From contig JAAAFW010000006.1 of assembly GCA_019352875.1 (NCBI GenBank), forward strand, positions 637,743 through 701,742: DNA of 64,000 nucleotides, given 5' to 3'. Below the pieces are notes generated by a model. That model was not told the DNA's origin. It searched no databases and saw nothing but the letters and a program-made list of their open reading frames with translations. The DNA is from Pedobacter cryoconitis. GTDB lineage: Bacteria; Bacteroidota; Bacteroidia; Sphingobacteriales; Sphingobacteriaceae. Numbering within the stretch: position 1 is the stretch's first letter; every line of letters starts with the position of its first letter. The translations under genes were made by a program, and so were the position numbers. This document shows, one piece after another, positions 45,471-54,759 of the stretch.

Positions 45471-46838
45471 ATGAAGACGATTTCTAAATATATATTAATA
45501 GCCGTTGCTTGTATGAGTCTCTCATCCTGCAAAAAATTTCTGGAGAACGAGCCAATTGCACAGGTTACACCAGATAAATTATTCACCAATGAACAAGGCG
45601 CGCAGTCTGCGGTAATGGGCATGTACCGGACCTTGCTTAGTTCCAGTTCTTATGGTCAGACTTCTGTAATTGTACCTGAATTCTCTGCCGGTCATGTGAA
45701 CCATGTAGCTAGTTTTCCGGAATATATTGAATTCACCGGTAATACAATCAGAATTGATAATCCATGGGTACAAACGACTTGGTCTGCCGCTTATGCTGCT
45801 ATCAACGCTGCAAATAATATTATTCTGCGTGTTCAGGAGATGCCTGCAGCTGCTATTGGAACAGAGAAAAAAAATCAATTTATCCGTGAAGCAAGATTTG
45901 TTCGTGCATTGAATTATTTTCAGCTGGCACGCGCATTCGGTGATGTTCCTTTGATTACCGCCCCAACGGGTGAGACTGACGACCTGAAAGTACCAAGAAG
46001 TCCAAAGGCAGATATCTATAATCAGGTGATTACAGACCTGAAAGAGGCTTCTGAACTTCCCAACACTTATAGCAACAATGCTGAAAATAAGGGCAGAGCA
46101 ACAGGTTTTGCAGCGAAAGCGTTATTGGCTAAGGTCTTTCTATACCAGGCAAGTGTAACTAAAGATTATTCTGAAGCTGCCAGGCTGGCTAAAGAAGTAA
46201 TTACAAGTGGCGGATTCTCCCTGCCTGCAGATTACGAAACGATCTGGAAAACAGAAAATACTTCGGAGTCGATTTTTGAACTACAATTTGATGAGCAGGC
46301 GACCAATAATCTGGCTGCGGTAAGTAATCCAAATGCATCCGTATTATTTTATGCGGCAGGTAAGTCTATTGCAGACCTGTATGATAGTGGAGACAAGAGA
46401 AGAGACTTTACAGTTTATAAGAATACAGAAGCCGATCCAAGGTATTATATTGGTAAATACAGAATTTTCAGCCCTGCTACGCAGAATTTCCCAGTGATAC
46501 GCCTGGCGGAAGTTTACCTGATCCATGCGGAGGCACAGGCAAGGGTTGACGGAAACGTTAGTGCTGATGCCTATAATTCCTATAAGGCTGTAAGAGATAG
46601 GGCTGGTATTGAAACTCCTGCTGCGGGATCGACTGCACTGGATGCTTTTGTGAAGGCTGTACAATTGGAGAAAAGACGTGAATTGATGTTCGAAGGGGAA
46701 ACGTGGTTTGATTACTGCAGAACCGGACTGGCATTGACAGATATAATGAAAAAGCCAGATCCTAATTATTATCTCTATCCGGTGCCTGACGCCGAAAGAA
46801 GAAATAACCCGGCTTTAACTCAAAATCCCGGTTATTAG
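45471..46838 (+). CDS. SusD/RagB-family outer-membrane lipoprotein
   Basis: 455 residues. Lipobox L-S-S-C at about 17-20, followed by K-K-F-L-E. SusD features: F-I-R-E-A-R-F-V-R-A-L-N-Y-F-Q-L-A-R-A-F-G-D-V-P-L-I and near the end K-R-R-E-L-M-F-E-G-E-T-W-F-D-Y-C-R-T-G. Partner of the preceding susC. Shorter than typical glycan-binding SusDs (about 500-550), as is common in the RagB branch. Ends at a strong terminator; no glycosidase or regulator is linked to the pair. Confidence 0.95.
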   Translation: MKTISKYILIAVACMSLSSCKKFLENEPIAQVTPDKLFTNEQGAQSAVMGMYRTLLSSSSYGQTSVIVPEFSAGHVNHVASFPEYIEFTGNTIRIDNPWVQTTWSAAYAAINAANNIILRVQEMPAAAIGTEKKNQFIREARFVRALNYFQLARAFGDVPLITAPTGETDDLKVPRSPKADIYNQVITDLKEASELPNTYSNNAENKGRATGFAAKALLAKVFLYQASVTKDYSEAARLAKEVITSGGFSLPADYETIWKTENTSESIFELQFDEQATNNLAAVSNPNASVLFYAAGKSIADLYDSGDKRRDFTVYKNTEADPRYYIGKYRIFSPATQNFPVIRLAEVYLIHAEAQARVDGNVSADAYNSYKAVRDRAGIETPAAGSTALDAFVKAVQLEKRRELMFEGETWFDYCRTGLALTDIMKKPDPNYYLYPVPDAERRNNPALTQNPGY

Positions 46839-46866
46839 ATAGGTTTGTCTCTGATAAACTTTGGCA

Positions 46867-46898
46867 AAACGGCTGCAGATATCTGCAGCCGTTTTTTT
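46867..46898. terminator. Bidirectional terminator between susD and the NarL-type regulator
   Basis: A perfect 28-bp palindrome, AAACGGCTGCAGAT with ATCTGCAGCCGTTT, followed by T-tracts. It separates the convergent susD and response-regulator genes. Confidence 0.9.
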
Positions 46899-46904
46899 GT
46901 GGGT

Positions 46905-47561
46905 TTATAATTCTACCAGATCGTGTTTAAGTGCAAAAAGAACCAAACCTGTACGAGATTTGATATCAAATTTCTGGAATATCTCCTGCCGGTAGTTATC
47001 GATGGTATGCGGGCTCAGGTTCATCTGTTCAGCTATTTCTTTATAGGTATATTCCGAACAGCAGAGTTGCAGGAACCTGATCTCGTTAGTATTAAGGTCG
47101 CTGGTTAGCGGCTGTCCTGCTGTATTATCCTGGATGTTTTTAAGCAGTTTGCCGGAAACCAGATCGTTGAGGTAATATCCCTGCTGTTTGATGATTTTGA
47201 TCGCATCAACGAGTTCTGTGGTTTTGGATTCCTTGAGCAGGTATCCGCCTGCGCCACTTTTAAGCATCTTGATTATTGGCTTATCTTCTTCAAACATACT
47301 AAGCGCCAAAATCCGTGTCTGCGGATAGTTTTCCTTGATCCAGGCTGCGGCCTGATAACCGTCGACAATAGGCATACTAATATCCAGAAGAATAACTTCG
47401 GGAATCAGACCTTCAGTCATTTTCTGTTTCATTACTGCGCCATTTGGGGCGTCAAAAATAATATGGACTTCCCTGAACTCTGAGAGCAGGCTGATCATTC
47501 CCTGACGGAACAAGTTATGATCATCAACAATAGCTATGGATATAATCTGATCTTCTGACAT
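46905..47561 (-). CDS. NarL/LuxR-family response regulator
   Basis: 218 residues. Receiver domain 5-125 with D-D-H at 13-15, phosphoacceptor Asp60 and the conserved Lys in L-L-K-E-S; C-terminal LuxR helix-turn-helix (L-N-T-N-E-I-R-F-L-Q-L, then Y-K-E-I-A-E-Q-M-N-L-S-P-H-T-I-D-N-Y-R). It follows its histidine kinase gene by 11 bases. Confidence 0.94.
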   Translation of the reverse strand: MSEDQIISIAIVDDHNLFRQGMISLLSEFREVHIIFDAPNGAVMKQKMTEGLIPEVILLDISMPIVDGYQAAAWIKENYPQTRILALSMFEEDKPIIKMLKSGAGGYLLKESKTTELVDAIKIIKQQGYYLNDLVSGKLLKNIQDNTAGQPLTSDLNTNEIRFLQLCCSEYTYKEIAEQMNLSPHTIDNYRQEIFQKFDIKSRTGLVLFALKHDLVEL

Positions 47562-47572
47562 GATGTACTTAT

Positions 47573-48358
47573 CTAACAGGGAATAGTGAATGTGATGGTG
47601 GTACCTGATGATGGAATGGAGTCAATAAAAGCGCTTCCCCCAATCATATTTGCTCTTCTTGTCATGTTACTCAGGCCAATACCTTTATGTGCCGAGGCAA
47701 TTTCATCTATGTTAAAACCAATACCATTATCCTTGATAATCAAAGTTAAAGTGTTCGTTTCGGATTTAACAGCAACAGATATGGATGTTGCCTGCGCATG
47801 TTTGAGGATATTATTCAATGTTTCCTGAAACAACCTGAATACGATGATCAGTTTATCTTGTTGCAGGTTAATTTCTGCGCTGTCTTTGTCGAAAGTGATC
47901 TGAAACAGCTCTGATTTTTGTACCCATTCCAATTCAAAAGTGATTGCGGCAATCAGGCCACAGCTGAGTAATTCTTCTCCATGCAGCAGGCGCGACAAAG
48001 CTCTGATCTCTTTAACTGATCTTTTAGCGAGTTGTTCGGCTGAGCTGATCTTTATTGCAGCCTTTTCCCGGTTATCGAGATTGATGGAGCTTAAAGTAGC
48101 TATAGTTAAGCCGAGTAATTGCCCGATATTGTCATGCAGGTCGACAGCTAAAGTCTGTAAGGTCTGCTCTTTAACTTCTATCTGAGCTTTTAAAAGTTCA
48201 TTGTCAAAGGTCTTCTTAAGTGCTATTGTTTCTTCAATATGATTTTTCTTACGCCGGTTATATAAACTGACATAAATAATAATAAAAATCGGGGCAATCA
48301 AAAAAATCACAGTGATAACACTGATCAGGTAGACGATTTCCTTTGATGATATCTGCAT
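47573..48358 (-). CDS. Sensor histidine kinase, HisKA_3 type
   Basis: 261 residues from the ATG at 48356-48358; an earlier in-frame ATG at 48379 is possible. One TM helix about 8-32, a coiled coil, the HisKA_3 dimerisation domain with His75 in D-L-H-D-N-I-G-Q, and an HATPase domain with E-T-L-N-N-I-L-K-H and D-N-G-I-G-F-N. It has no extracellular sensor domain. Its start overlaps the preceding membrane protein by 34 bases, which suggests that protein supplies the sensing part. Confidence 0.9.
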   Translation of the reverse strand: MQISSKEIVYLISVITVIFLIAPIFIIIYVSLYNRRKKNHIEETIALKKTFDNELLKAQIEVKEQTLQTLAVDLHDNIGQLLGLTIATLSSINLDNREKAAIKISSAEQLAKRSVKEIRALSRLLHGEELLSCGLIAAITFELEWVQKSELFQITFDKDSAEINLQQDKLIIVFRLFQETLNNILKHAQATSISVAVKSETNTLTLIIKDNGIGFNIDEIASAHKGIGLSNMTRRANMIGGSAFIDSIPSSGTTITFTIPC

Positions 48359-48990
48359 ATAAAAGCGTATGACCAGCATGAGTACAAGAATACATTGACG
48401 ATTTTAATCACGTTGTATCTTATAGAATGCGGGAAGGTATAAATGTTATCCTGTAAAAGGTAATCGAAGAAAATATTAATTGCTGTTGTTCCAAAATAGT
48501 AGAACAGTACGCCATTAACCCACCAGAATGGCGCATAAGACCCTAATTTCTCAAAATTAGGGTCTTTCAGAATGAGGTAGTAATAATAAAGGCTCGCTAC
48601 AACAAATGAAATCGATATAAAAGAGGAGGTATTAAAGGCGAATCCCTGAAAACCTGGGCTTAGTGTTTCTGCGAGCCAGAAAATCAGAAAAATACCGATC
48701 CAGGCGATTAACCATTTTAATTTATCTGTATATTTCTGGTACAGGCTATAAAAAAAATAGCTCATGACTATGCCCTCCGGTATTAGAAAGATATTATAGA
48801 TAGTCATATTAGGTATTTTTTGCAGGCGGAGATGGATTCCTGTGAATTCTACCATACAGGTTAAGAAAATATAGCAGTAAAAGATCCACCATGCTGGTTG
48901 TTTTTCATTAAAAATAAAGCAGGTGCCTATGATCAGGCAACTCAGCTCAACCACGGTATTAACGGTGAAATAATTGATTAATGCTGGCAT
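48325..48990 (-). CDS. Integral membrane protein, probable sensing partner of the kinase
   Basis: 221 residues with about six or seven hydrophobic segments (for example V-E-L-S-C-L-I-I-G-T-C-F-I-F and W-L-I-A-W-I-G-I-F-L-I-F-W-L), rich in Trp, Tyr and Phe, with a basic C-terminus (R-Y-H-Q-R-K). No enzymatic motif and no family I can name. It is translated with the downstream kinase (34-base overlap) and starts one base after the upstream broken lipoprotein frame. Confidence 0.75.
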   Translation of the reverse strand: MPALINYFTVNTVVELSCLIIGTCFIFNEKQPAWWIFYCYIFLTCMVEFTGIHLRLQKIPNMTIYNIFLIPEGIVMSYFFYSLYQKYTDKLKWLIAWIGIFLIFWLAETLSPGFQGFAFNTSSFISISFVVASLYYYYLILKDPNFEKLGSYAPFWWVNGVLFYYFGTTAINIFFDYLLQDNIYTFPHSIRYNVIKIVNVFLYSCWSYAFICRYHQRKSST

Positions 48991-48991
48991 T

Positions 48992-49564
48992 TTATCGGGA
49001 TATAAGTGTTGCTCCTGTATCTTCGCAATCTACTGGCGGCGGACACATTTCGCCTTTGTTTTCTGGTTTTGCTGTAATGATAAATCCTTTGAATTTACCA
49101 TTTAACTTATAGTCTGTATAATAATCCTTGTGTATACCTGAGCTATCTTTGGTAGAAACCATGATCAATGTATTATGGTTCCAATAGGGTTTTATTGGTG
49201 TGTGTGCATTTGTCTTTCCATTATAGACACTATCATAAGCGGCATAATAAAAACGGATTCCGTCACCGCCTTCTGCTTCAATCTTATCGACCAGTGCTTT
49301 TAACCTGTCAATACCAAACCAAACGGCCCTGGTATCTTATGTTTTCTTTTTTACAGGCTTTCCATTTGCTCCCTCTGGATAAATTGAATCTATATCGATT
49401 GAACGCGGCTCATAATTTTTTACGTATTTCATGGCTTGCGCAATTGTTAGTGTGTTATCTGTACTAATATTATCGGAATCACTGTTTTTAAAAGGTTTTC
49501 CGGAACAGGAATAGAGACAGCAAAGACCTGTTATCAGGGGGGTGTAAATAATTTTGAGAGACAT
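48992..49564 (-). pseudogene. Lipoprotein gene interrupted by an in-frame TAA
   Basis: The ATG frame at 49562-49564 encodes a lipoprotein signal (lipobox L-Y-S-C-S-G) and runs to K-P-V-K-K-K-T, then TAA at 49337-49339. The same frame continues with D-T-R-A-V-W-F-G-I-D-R-L-K-A-L-V-D-K-I and F-Y-Y-A-A-Y-D-S to C-P-P-P-V-D-C and a stop at 48992-48994, 191 codons in all. The downstream part has no start of its own and reads as normal coding sequence. Its final stop is one base from the next gene's ATG, as in an operon. Family not recognised. Nonsense mutation or sequence error. Confidence 0.75.
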
Positions 49565-49599
49565 TAGGAATATATATTTATTTTAAAAATCAAGACAAA

Positions 49600-50127
49600 T
49601 TAGCTGTTTTGCAAATTTGTTTTACTGCTATTAATAGATTTTCTCTGTTTTCTGTTAATTGTCCGGGCAGTTTGTTTGACAGTTTTTTTGGCGGGCAACA
49701 GATCTTCGACTTCTGCTACGTAGATTTTCACATCATCCAGGACAAATAGTGGCTGTGATGATTCGTTGTGAGTAGGGGTGGAATAAAGAGTTGCAGACAA
49801 TACGATCTCTCCATTGTTACAGACCGGGTTATTCAAGGCAAACCAGTTTAAGATGATGTCATTTACAGAGTTACAGGCAATCCCGGTTCCATTTATATCT
49901 TGTTTATCAAAGCTGGTTGGGGCGATGAGCGCTATAGGGAGGGTAATCAGTGTATCTTTTTTTTCACCTGCGAGGATCGTATACCTGTATAAGATCAGCA
50001 GTTTAAGCCGGGTTGGCGCGACTGTACCATCCGGGGATGCAATTAGCTTTAAAAGTAGGTCACAAATAAAATTCTTTAACTTTTTGGTCTGACCGGTGGT
50101 CCGATTGAGTTGAATGTTTTTTTTCAT
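49600..50127 (-). CDS. Hypothetical protein, 175 residues
   Basis: No recognised family. Basic N-terminus (Q-T-K-K-L-K-N-F) and a very basic C-terminal tail (K-K-T-V-K-Q-T-A-R-T-I-N-R-K-Q-R-K) flank a central beta-rich part. No signal or membrane segment. It lies 35 bases upstream of the broken lipoprotein gene on the same strand and may be in that operon. Confidence 0.6.
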   Translation of the reverse strand: MKKNIQLNRTTGQTKKLKNFICDLLLKLIASPDGTVAPTRLKLLILYRYTILAGEKKDTLITLPIALIAPTSFDKQDINGTGIACNSVNDIILNWFALNNPVCNNGEIVLSATLYSTPTHNESSQPLFVLDDVKIYVAEVEDLLPAKKTVKQTARTINRKQRKSINSSKTNLQNS

Positions 50128-50143
50128 GTCTGGTTCTCATTTG

Positions 50144-50157
50144 TTTAGCATGCTAAA
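50144..50157. promoter_or_regulatory. 14-bp palindrome upstream of the GH20 gene
   Basis: TTTAGCATGCTAAA is a perfect palindrome in the 135-base divergent region, 106 bases before the hexosaminidase ATG. A small hairpin, GCCTGT/ACAGGC at 50165-50187, follows. Could be an operator; the binding protein is unknown. Confidence 0.4.
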
Positions 50158-50262
50158 GATCGTTGCCTGTATTTTATTTGAACAGGCTGATAACTGCTTT
50201 TTTTGCAGGTGTTTTTATGCTTGTTTTTATCTTTACTTTGTCCCGAACATTTATTTTTGAAT

Positions 50263-51861
50263 ATGACTAAGTACTTTTTGAGTTTCCTTCTAACTGTTTA
50301 CAGCTGTTGCGCAATGGCTCAGCAGCCCGCTATTATTCCTCAGCCTGTATCCCTGGAGGTTCGGAAAGGTATACCAGGATTCGTTCTTCAGGATGGCACC
50401 GAGCTGTTTGCCGCAGATTCACTGGTTAGAAGTTCGGCCTTTCTGACTGCTTACCTGAAAAGATATTATCAGCTGAATTTGAGTCCTGGAGCAGGGGAAG
50501 AAAATCATAATGTTCCCCGAATTATATTAGAAACCGGTAAAATACCGGGTGGCCGGGAAGATCAGTACCAGCTTCAGGTGGAGCCCGGGATAGTTCGTAT
50601 AACAGGTAATTCTGCTAAGGCAGTTTTTTATGGTGTGCAGACTTTGATTCAATTATTTCCTGCTGTAAATTCTGCTGAAATATCAATTCCGGCTGTAGAA
50701 ATAATGGATTATCCGCGTTTTAACTATCGCGGGATGCACCTGGATGTAAGCCGGCATTTTTTCGATATTACGTTTGTTAAACAATATATCGACTACCTCG
50801 CCCTGCATAAGCTAAACTATTTTCACTGGCACCTCACCGATGATCATGGCTGGAGAATAGCTATCGATCAATATCCCAGATTAACAGAAGTAGGTGCATG
50901 GCGTGACGGTACAATTATAGGGTTGTATCCAGGTACAGGGAATGACGGAATCCGTTACGGGGGCTTTTATACAAAGGATGAAATCAAAGAGGTCATCAGC
51001 TACGCAGAAGATCGTTATATAACTATTGTCCCGGAGATCGAGATGCCTGGACATGCGATGTCTATACTGGCTGCTTATCCGGAATTCGGGACGAACCCTG
51101 GGAGCAAAACCCGGGTGGCGCAGACCTGGGGGATTTTCAATAAGTTTAATAATGTGCTGCAACCTACTGACCAGACATTTAAGTTTTTGGAGAATGTGTT
51201 GGATGAGGTAGTTGATTTATTTCCAGGGTCTTATATCCATATAGGCGGAGACGAATGTGCTAAAATCTGGTGGAAGCAATCTGCTCTGTCCAATCGTATT
51301 GTGCAGCAAAATGGACTGAAAGATATGAATGGCTTACAGAGTTACTTTGTAAACCGGATTTCAAGGTACCTGGCTGGTAAGGGTAAGAAAATGATTGGAT
51401 GGGACGAAATTCTGGATGGCGGACTTGCTCCTGATGCCATTGTGATGAGTTGGAGAGGAGAAGCAGGCGGAATTGCTGCTGCAAAACAAAAGCATCAGGT
51501 GATTATGACGCCGGAGATGAAAACTTATTTTAATCATGCTCAGTTTCTGAAGGAAGATTCGCTTACTGCTGCAAAACTGACCACTTTGGAAACTGTTTAT
51601 AACTATGACCCCGTTCCTGTGGGACTAAATGCTACGGATGCCGCATATATTATTGGCGGTCAGGGGAACTTGTGGTCGGAATACATCAGTAACCCGGCTA
51701 AAGCTGAATACCAGTTGTTTCCCAGACTGGACGCTTTAAGCGAAGTGCTCTGGAGTCCAAAAGAGCAGAGAAATTATACCGATTTTCAGCTGCGTTTAAA
51801 AACACAGCTGAAACGATACGAACTGATGGAGATTAATTTTAGCAGAAGATATTTGAAATAG
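50263..51861 (+). CDS. GH20 beta-N-acetylhexosaminidase
   Basis: 532 residues from the ATG at 50263; the open frame begins 20 codons earlier, but the signal peptide M-T-K-Y-F-L-S-F-L-L...A-M-A-Q fits this start. GH20b domain about 22-150, catalytic TIM barrel from 151: H-W-H-L-T-D-D-H-G-W-R at 188-198 and the catalytic pair Asp330-Glu331 in H-I-G-G-D-E-C. It removes terminal GlcNAc or GalNAc by substrate-assisted catalysis, in the periplasm. Not linked to a susCD pair here. Confidence 0.93.
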   Translation: MTKYFLSFLLTVYSCCAMAQQPAIIPQPVSLEVRKGIPGFVLQDGTELFAADSLVRSSAFLTAYLKRYYQLNLSPGAGEENHNVPRIILETGKIPGGREDQYQLQVEPGIVRITGNSAKAVFYGVQTLIQLFPAVNSAEISIPAVEIMDYPRFNYRGMHLDVSRHFFDITFVKQYIDYLALHKLNYFHWHLTDDHGWRIAIDQYPRLTEVGAWRDGTIIGLYPGTGNDGIRYGGFYTKDEIKEVISYAEDRYITIVPEIEMPGHAMSILAAYPEFGTNPGSKTRVAQTWGIFNKFNNVLQPTDQTFKFLENVLDEVVDLFPGSYIHIGGDECAKIWWKQSALSNRIVQQNGLKDMNGLQSYFVNRISRYLAGKGKKMIGWDEILDGGLAPDAIVMSWRGEAGGIAAAKQKHQVIMTPEMKTYFNHAQFLKEDSLTAAKLTTLETVYNYDPVPVGLNATDAAYIIGGQGNLWSEYISNPAKAEYQLFPRLDALSEVLWSPKEQRNYTDFQLRLKTQLKRYELMEINFSRRYLK

Positions 51862-51974
51862 GAGGGCAGAAAATATCTGCTTGACCGGCTGAGTTCTCTA
51901 TTGCTAATGTGGTTTAGTTGCTGTAAATTGTTTAGATATACGGGTATTCTAAAAAAAAATAAATAGCTAATATA

Positions 51975-52952
51975 ATGGATAACAGAAGGTCGTTTTTAAA
52001 GAAAGCTGGTTTGCTTGGTACTGCTACAGTACTGGCTACGCCTTTATTCAGCGAGGCAATGGATTTATTTAGTCCTGTGCGTAAGGTGCAGGAAATTGGG
52101 TTACAGCTATACACCTTAAGAGATCAGCTCAGTAAGGACCCGAAGGGTACGATCGGTAAGGTTGCAGAAATAGGGTACAACCACGTGGAGACTTTTTATA
52201 ATTATCGTGCCGGTGCTCCGGTTGACTTATGGGGCCAGAATGCAGCTGAATTTTCTGCTCTGCTAAAGAGTAAAGGGCTGAAGACGTATAGCGGACATTA
52301 TCAGCTCAATGATTTTCTAAGCCCGGGGAAAGGCGATGACACCGCACTAAAAGCCCAGCTTGAGATTGCTTCGGCCCTGGGACAGCAATATTTTGTCGTT
52401 CCCGTACCCCCTATGGGAAGTAACCTTGATAAAATGACCAGTACTGATTTTAAATTTATGGCTGCCCAGTTGAACAAGGCCGGTGAACTTTCTGCCCGTT
52501 CAAAAATAAAAATGGGTTATCATAACCATTTCTGGGAATTTCGCACACTGGAAAACGGAGAAAAGGGATATGACATCCTTCTGAAGGAAACTGATCCTGC
52601 CCTGGTATCTTTTGAAATGGATTTGTTCTGGATAGAAAAGTCCGGTGTCTCTCCTGATGCTTATTTTAAAAAGTATCCGGGAAGATTTGCGATGTGGCAT
52701 GTCAAAGACGTGGATAAAGCCAATACGGCCAAAATAACCGGGGGAAAACTAGATACAACCTCATCTATGGAAGTCTTAAAAGGAATTAGCTATACAGAGG
52801 TAGGAACCGGAAGCGTTAATTTTAAAGAGATCTTTACTCATCAGCAGCAAGCTGGCTTAAAGCATATTTTTGTTGAACAGGATATTATCAAAATAGATCC
52901 TTTTCTGAGTATCAGGGATAGTTACAATTTCGTTAAAAAAAATCTTGTTTAA
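51975..52952 (+). CDS. Sugar phosphate isomerase/epimerase-family protein, Tat-exported
   Basis: 325 residues. The N-terminus N-R-R-S-F-L-K-K-A-G is a twin-arginine signal. The body is an AP-endonuclease-2-type TIM barrel: I-G-L-Q-L-Y-T-L-R-D at about 36-45, G-Y-N-H-V-E, G-Y-H-N-H-F-W-E-F and W-H-V-K-D, with His and Glu metal ligands. Family members in Bacteroidota often act with GFO/IDH oxidoreductases on 3-keto sugars in the periplasm. The substrate is unknown and no partner is adjacent. Confidence 0.88.
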   Translation: MDNRRSFLKKAGLLGTATVLATPLFSEAMDLFSPVRKVQEIGLQLYTLRDQLSKDPKGTIGKVAEIGYNHVETFYNYRAGAPVDLWGQNAAEFSALLKSKGLKTYSGHYQLNDFLSPGKGDDTALKAQLEIASALGQQYFVVPVPPMGSNLDKMTSTDFKFMAAQLNKAGELSARSKIKMGYHNHFWEFRTLENGEKGYDILLKETDPALVSFEMDLFWIEKSGVSPDAYFKKYPGRFAMWHVKDVDKANTAKITGGKLDTTSSMEVLKGISYTEVGTGSVNFKEIFTHQQQAGLKHIFVEQDIIKIDPFLSIRDSYNFVKKNLV

Positions 52953-52962
52953 AATTTCCTGA

Positions 52963-53000
52963 ATGAACCGCGTTTTTACTCTGTTTTAAACGCGGTTCAT
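52963..53000. terminator. Hairpin between convergent genes
   Basis: ATGAACCGCGTTT (52963-52975) pairs perfectly with AAACGCGGTTCAT (52988-53000). It separates the isomerase and flavoprotein stops; no clear T-tract follows. Confidence 0.65.
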
Positions 53001-53010
53001 CAATAATCCG

Positions 53011-54099
53011 TTAACTTATAAAAGTTAACAGCGAATGTTGGCTGGCAGTATGTATGTCTCTCCAGACACGGTTTATTTCGGTTTCTTTCCGGGCTGCTTC
53101 CAGTCCGCAATACGGATATAAGGTGTCAGTTATTTGCCTGGCAATATGTGCAAGTTTACGACTGCTCAGACTCACTGCATCCAATAGTTCCTGATCAATG
53201 TTATTCTCTTCTGTTAGCTGTGCCCAGCTGGCATCAAATGTTGTATAAAAATTTGTTCTGGCTTCCTGTAATGCTTTAGTGCAACTGCTGAGTTCTTTTT
53301 CGAAGAACTTAACCTGGTCGTCTGTGTATCTTTTTAGCCCTGATCTGGAGCTGAAGCTTTCTGCAGCCAGTGTTAAAAAATGTGCAGACATACCGGCGCT
53401 GTTCACTGCAAGGGTAGTTTCTGCCATCTGTAGGAAAGGGTAGTCGAACCCAGGGCTGTTCAGTTTGATATTTTCGTTGATCTGGAATGTTCTGTTAGCA
53501 GGTACCTGAAGATCTTTTACCTCAAACGCATGGCTTCCGGTCGCTGCCAGCCCGAAGTATGACCAGCCGGGTACAAGTTCAACTTCGTCTTTTTTGAGTA
53601 TAAAGGAGCGGATTACCTGGTTTCCAGCGTCGTCTTTAAGTGGATTATTATTGTGGTCAAGTAGCTGACAGTTGGCTGTAAATACGGTGGCATGCAAAGC
53701 TCCGCTTGCATATTTCCAATAACCATTAATAGTATAACCGGCTTCAGATTCCACTGCAGTGCCACCTATAGCCCCGCTTCCTGCAAAGCAGACTTCAGGA
53801 TCAGAGAAGACATCTGCTGCTAGTTCAGGATCTAAGAAACCTGCAAACCAGCCAGCTCCGCTGCATAAAGTTACTGTCCAGGCTAAACTGCCGTCTTCTG
53901 CCGCCAATGCCTCTTCAAGTCTGAGTATTTCCGGTAACAATAACTGCGGTCCGCCGTATGAAGCCGGTACAAATAGTTTAAACCATTGTTTGCTGTAAGC
54001 GAGTTCCAGTATGACCGGATGGAGTTTACCTTGTTCTTCCGACAGGGCAGCGTATTGGTGTATGCAGTCTTTTTCTTCTGTACTAAGCAAATTAAACAT
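53011..54099 (-). CDS. Acyl-CoA-dehydrogenase-fold flavoprotein in the TPP-riboswitch operon
   Basis: 362 residues. ACAD-like order: N-terminal helical domain (about 1-110), beta domain with Y-T-I-N-G-Y-W-K-Y-A-S-G-A near 130-150 and W-S-Y-F-G-L-A-A-T-G-S-H-A-F-E-V, then a C-terminal helical domain ending R-V-W-R-D-I-H-T-A-S-Q-H. The W-K-Y-A-S-G and R-D-I-H-T-A-S-Q-H patterns are closer to group D flavin monooxygenases (HsaA/DszC type) than to true dehydrogenases; no catalytic Glu is evident. It overlaps the transporter gene by eight bases, so it is under the TPP riboswitch. Function unknown. Confidence 0.8.
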   Translation of the reverse strand: MFNLLSTEEKDCIHQYAALSEEQGKLHPVILELAYSKQWFKLFVPASYGGPQLLLPEILRLEEALAAEDGSLAWTVTLCSGAGWFAGFLDPELAADVFSDPEVCFAGSGAIGGTAVESEAGYTINGYWKYASGALHATVFTANCQLLDHNNNPLKDDAGNQVIRSFILKKDEVELVPGWSYFGLAATGSHAFEVKDLQVPANRTFQINENIKLNSPGFDYPFLQMAETTLAVNSAGMSAHFLTLAAESFSSRSGLKRYTDDQVKFFEKELSSCTKALQEARTNFYTTFDASWAQLTEENNIDQELLDAVSLSSRKLAHIARQITDTLYPYCGLEAARKETEINRVWRDIHTASQHSLLTFIS

Positions 54100-54724
54100 G
54101 TGCTGGGTTTGGAGATAAATTTTTCTTTTTAATAATGCCTTTCCACTCTATAAATCCGAAAATGGCCACTATGAACAGGACTGTTGTCAGCACAGCGAAC
54201 ATCGGTAGTTTTTTATGAATGAGCAGGGGGATAGCGAAGAGATTAGAGATATTCAGGAAGATCCAGTTTTCAATGCGTCTTTTAGCCAGTAACCACATCC
54301 CTGCCCATGCTGTAGAAGCGACAAAAGCATCCCATACAGGGACGTCTGAGTCTGTAAAATGATTTAAAACCAGGTACAGTATAATAAAACCACCAGATGA
54401 AATGAGTATTGCTGTGGTTAGTTCAGCCCTGCTGCTCCAGTCTGCCTGCAGCTGCTTTTGCTCTTTCCGTCTTCTCCAAAGGATCCATCCGTAGACACTC
54501 ATGACGAGGTAATAAGTGTTTAAAAGGGTTTCAGCATATAATTTTGCTTCAAAAAGAAGCGTCATAGATAACAGTATAGAGATAATACCTGCAGGGTATA
54601 GCCAGATGTGATTGCGTTTGGCAAGCAGAACCTCTGAGATGCCAAATCCAACCGCGAGATATTCCAGTAAACTGGTTTTCATAAGCTGTTCGAAAAACAG
54701 CGATAACCATTCGTGTAAATTCAT
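54092..54724 (-). CDS. pnuT: PnuC-family transporter, probable thiamine importer PnuT
   Basis: 210 residues with about seven TM segments. Family features: L-E-Y-L-A-V-G-F-G-I-S-E-V-L-L-A near the N-terminus, Y-G-W-I-L-W-R-R, and W-A-G-M-W-L-L-A-K-R-R-I-E-N-W-I-F-L-N-I-S-N, whose W-x-x-x-N motif is characteristic. PnuC proteins facilitate diffusion of vitamin precursors that are trapped by phosphorylation. The TPP riboswitch directly upstream assigns this member to thiamine (PnuT) rather than nicotinamide riboside. No TonB thiamine receptor or thiamine kinase is visible in the window. Confidence 0.88.
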   Translation of the reverse strand: MNLHEWLSLFFEQLMKTSLLEYLAVGFGISEVLLAKRNHIWLYPAGIISILLSMTLLFEAKLYAETLLNTYYLVMSVYGWILWRRRKEQKQLQADWSSRAELTTAILISSGGFIILYLVLNHFTDSDVPVWDAFVASTAWAGMWLLAKRRIENWIFLNISNLFAIPLLIHKKLPMFAVLTTVLFIVAIFGFIEWKGIIKKKNLSPNPAHV

Positions 54725-54759
54725 GTTTTAATGCATTAGTTTTATTCCAATCATATTAA

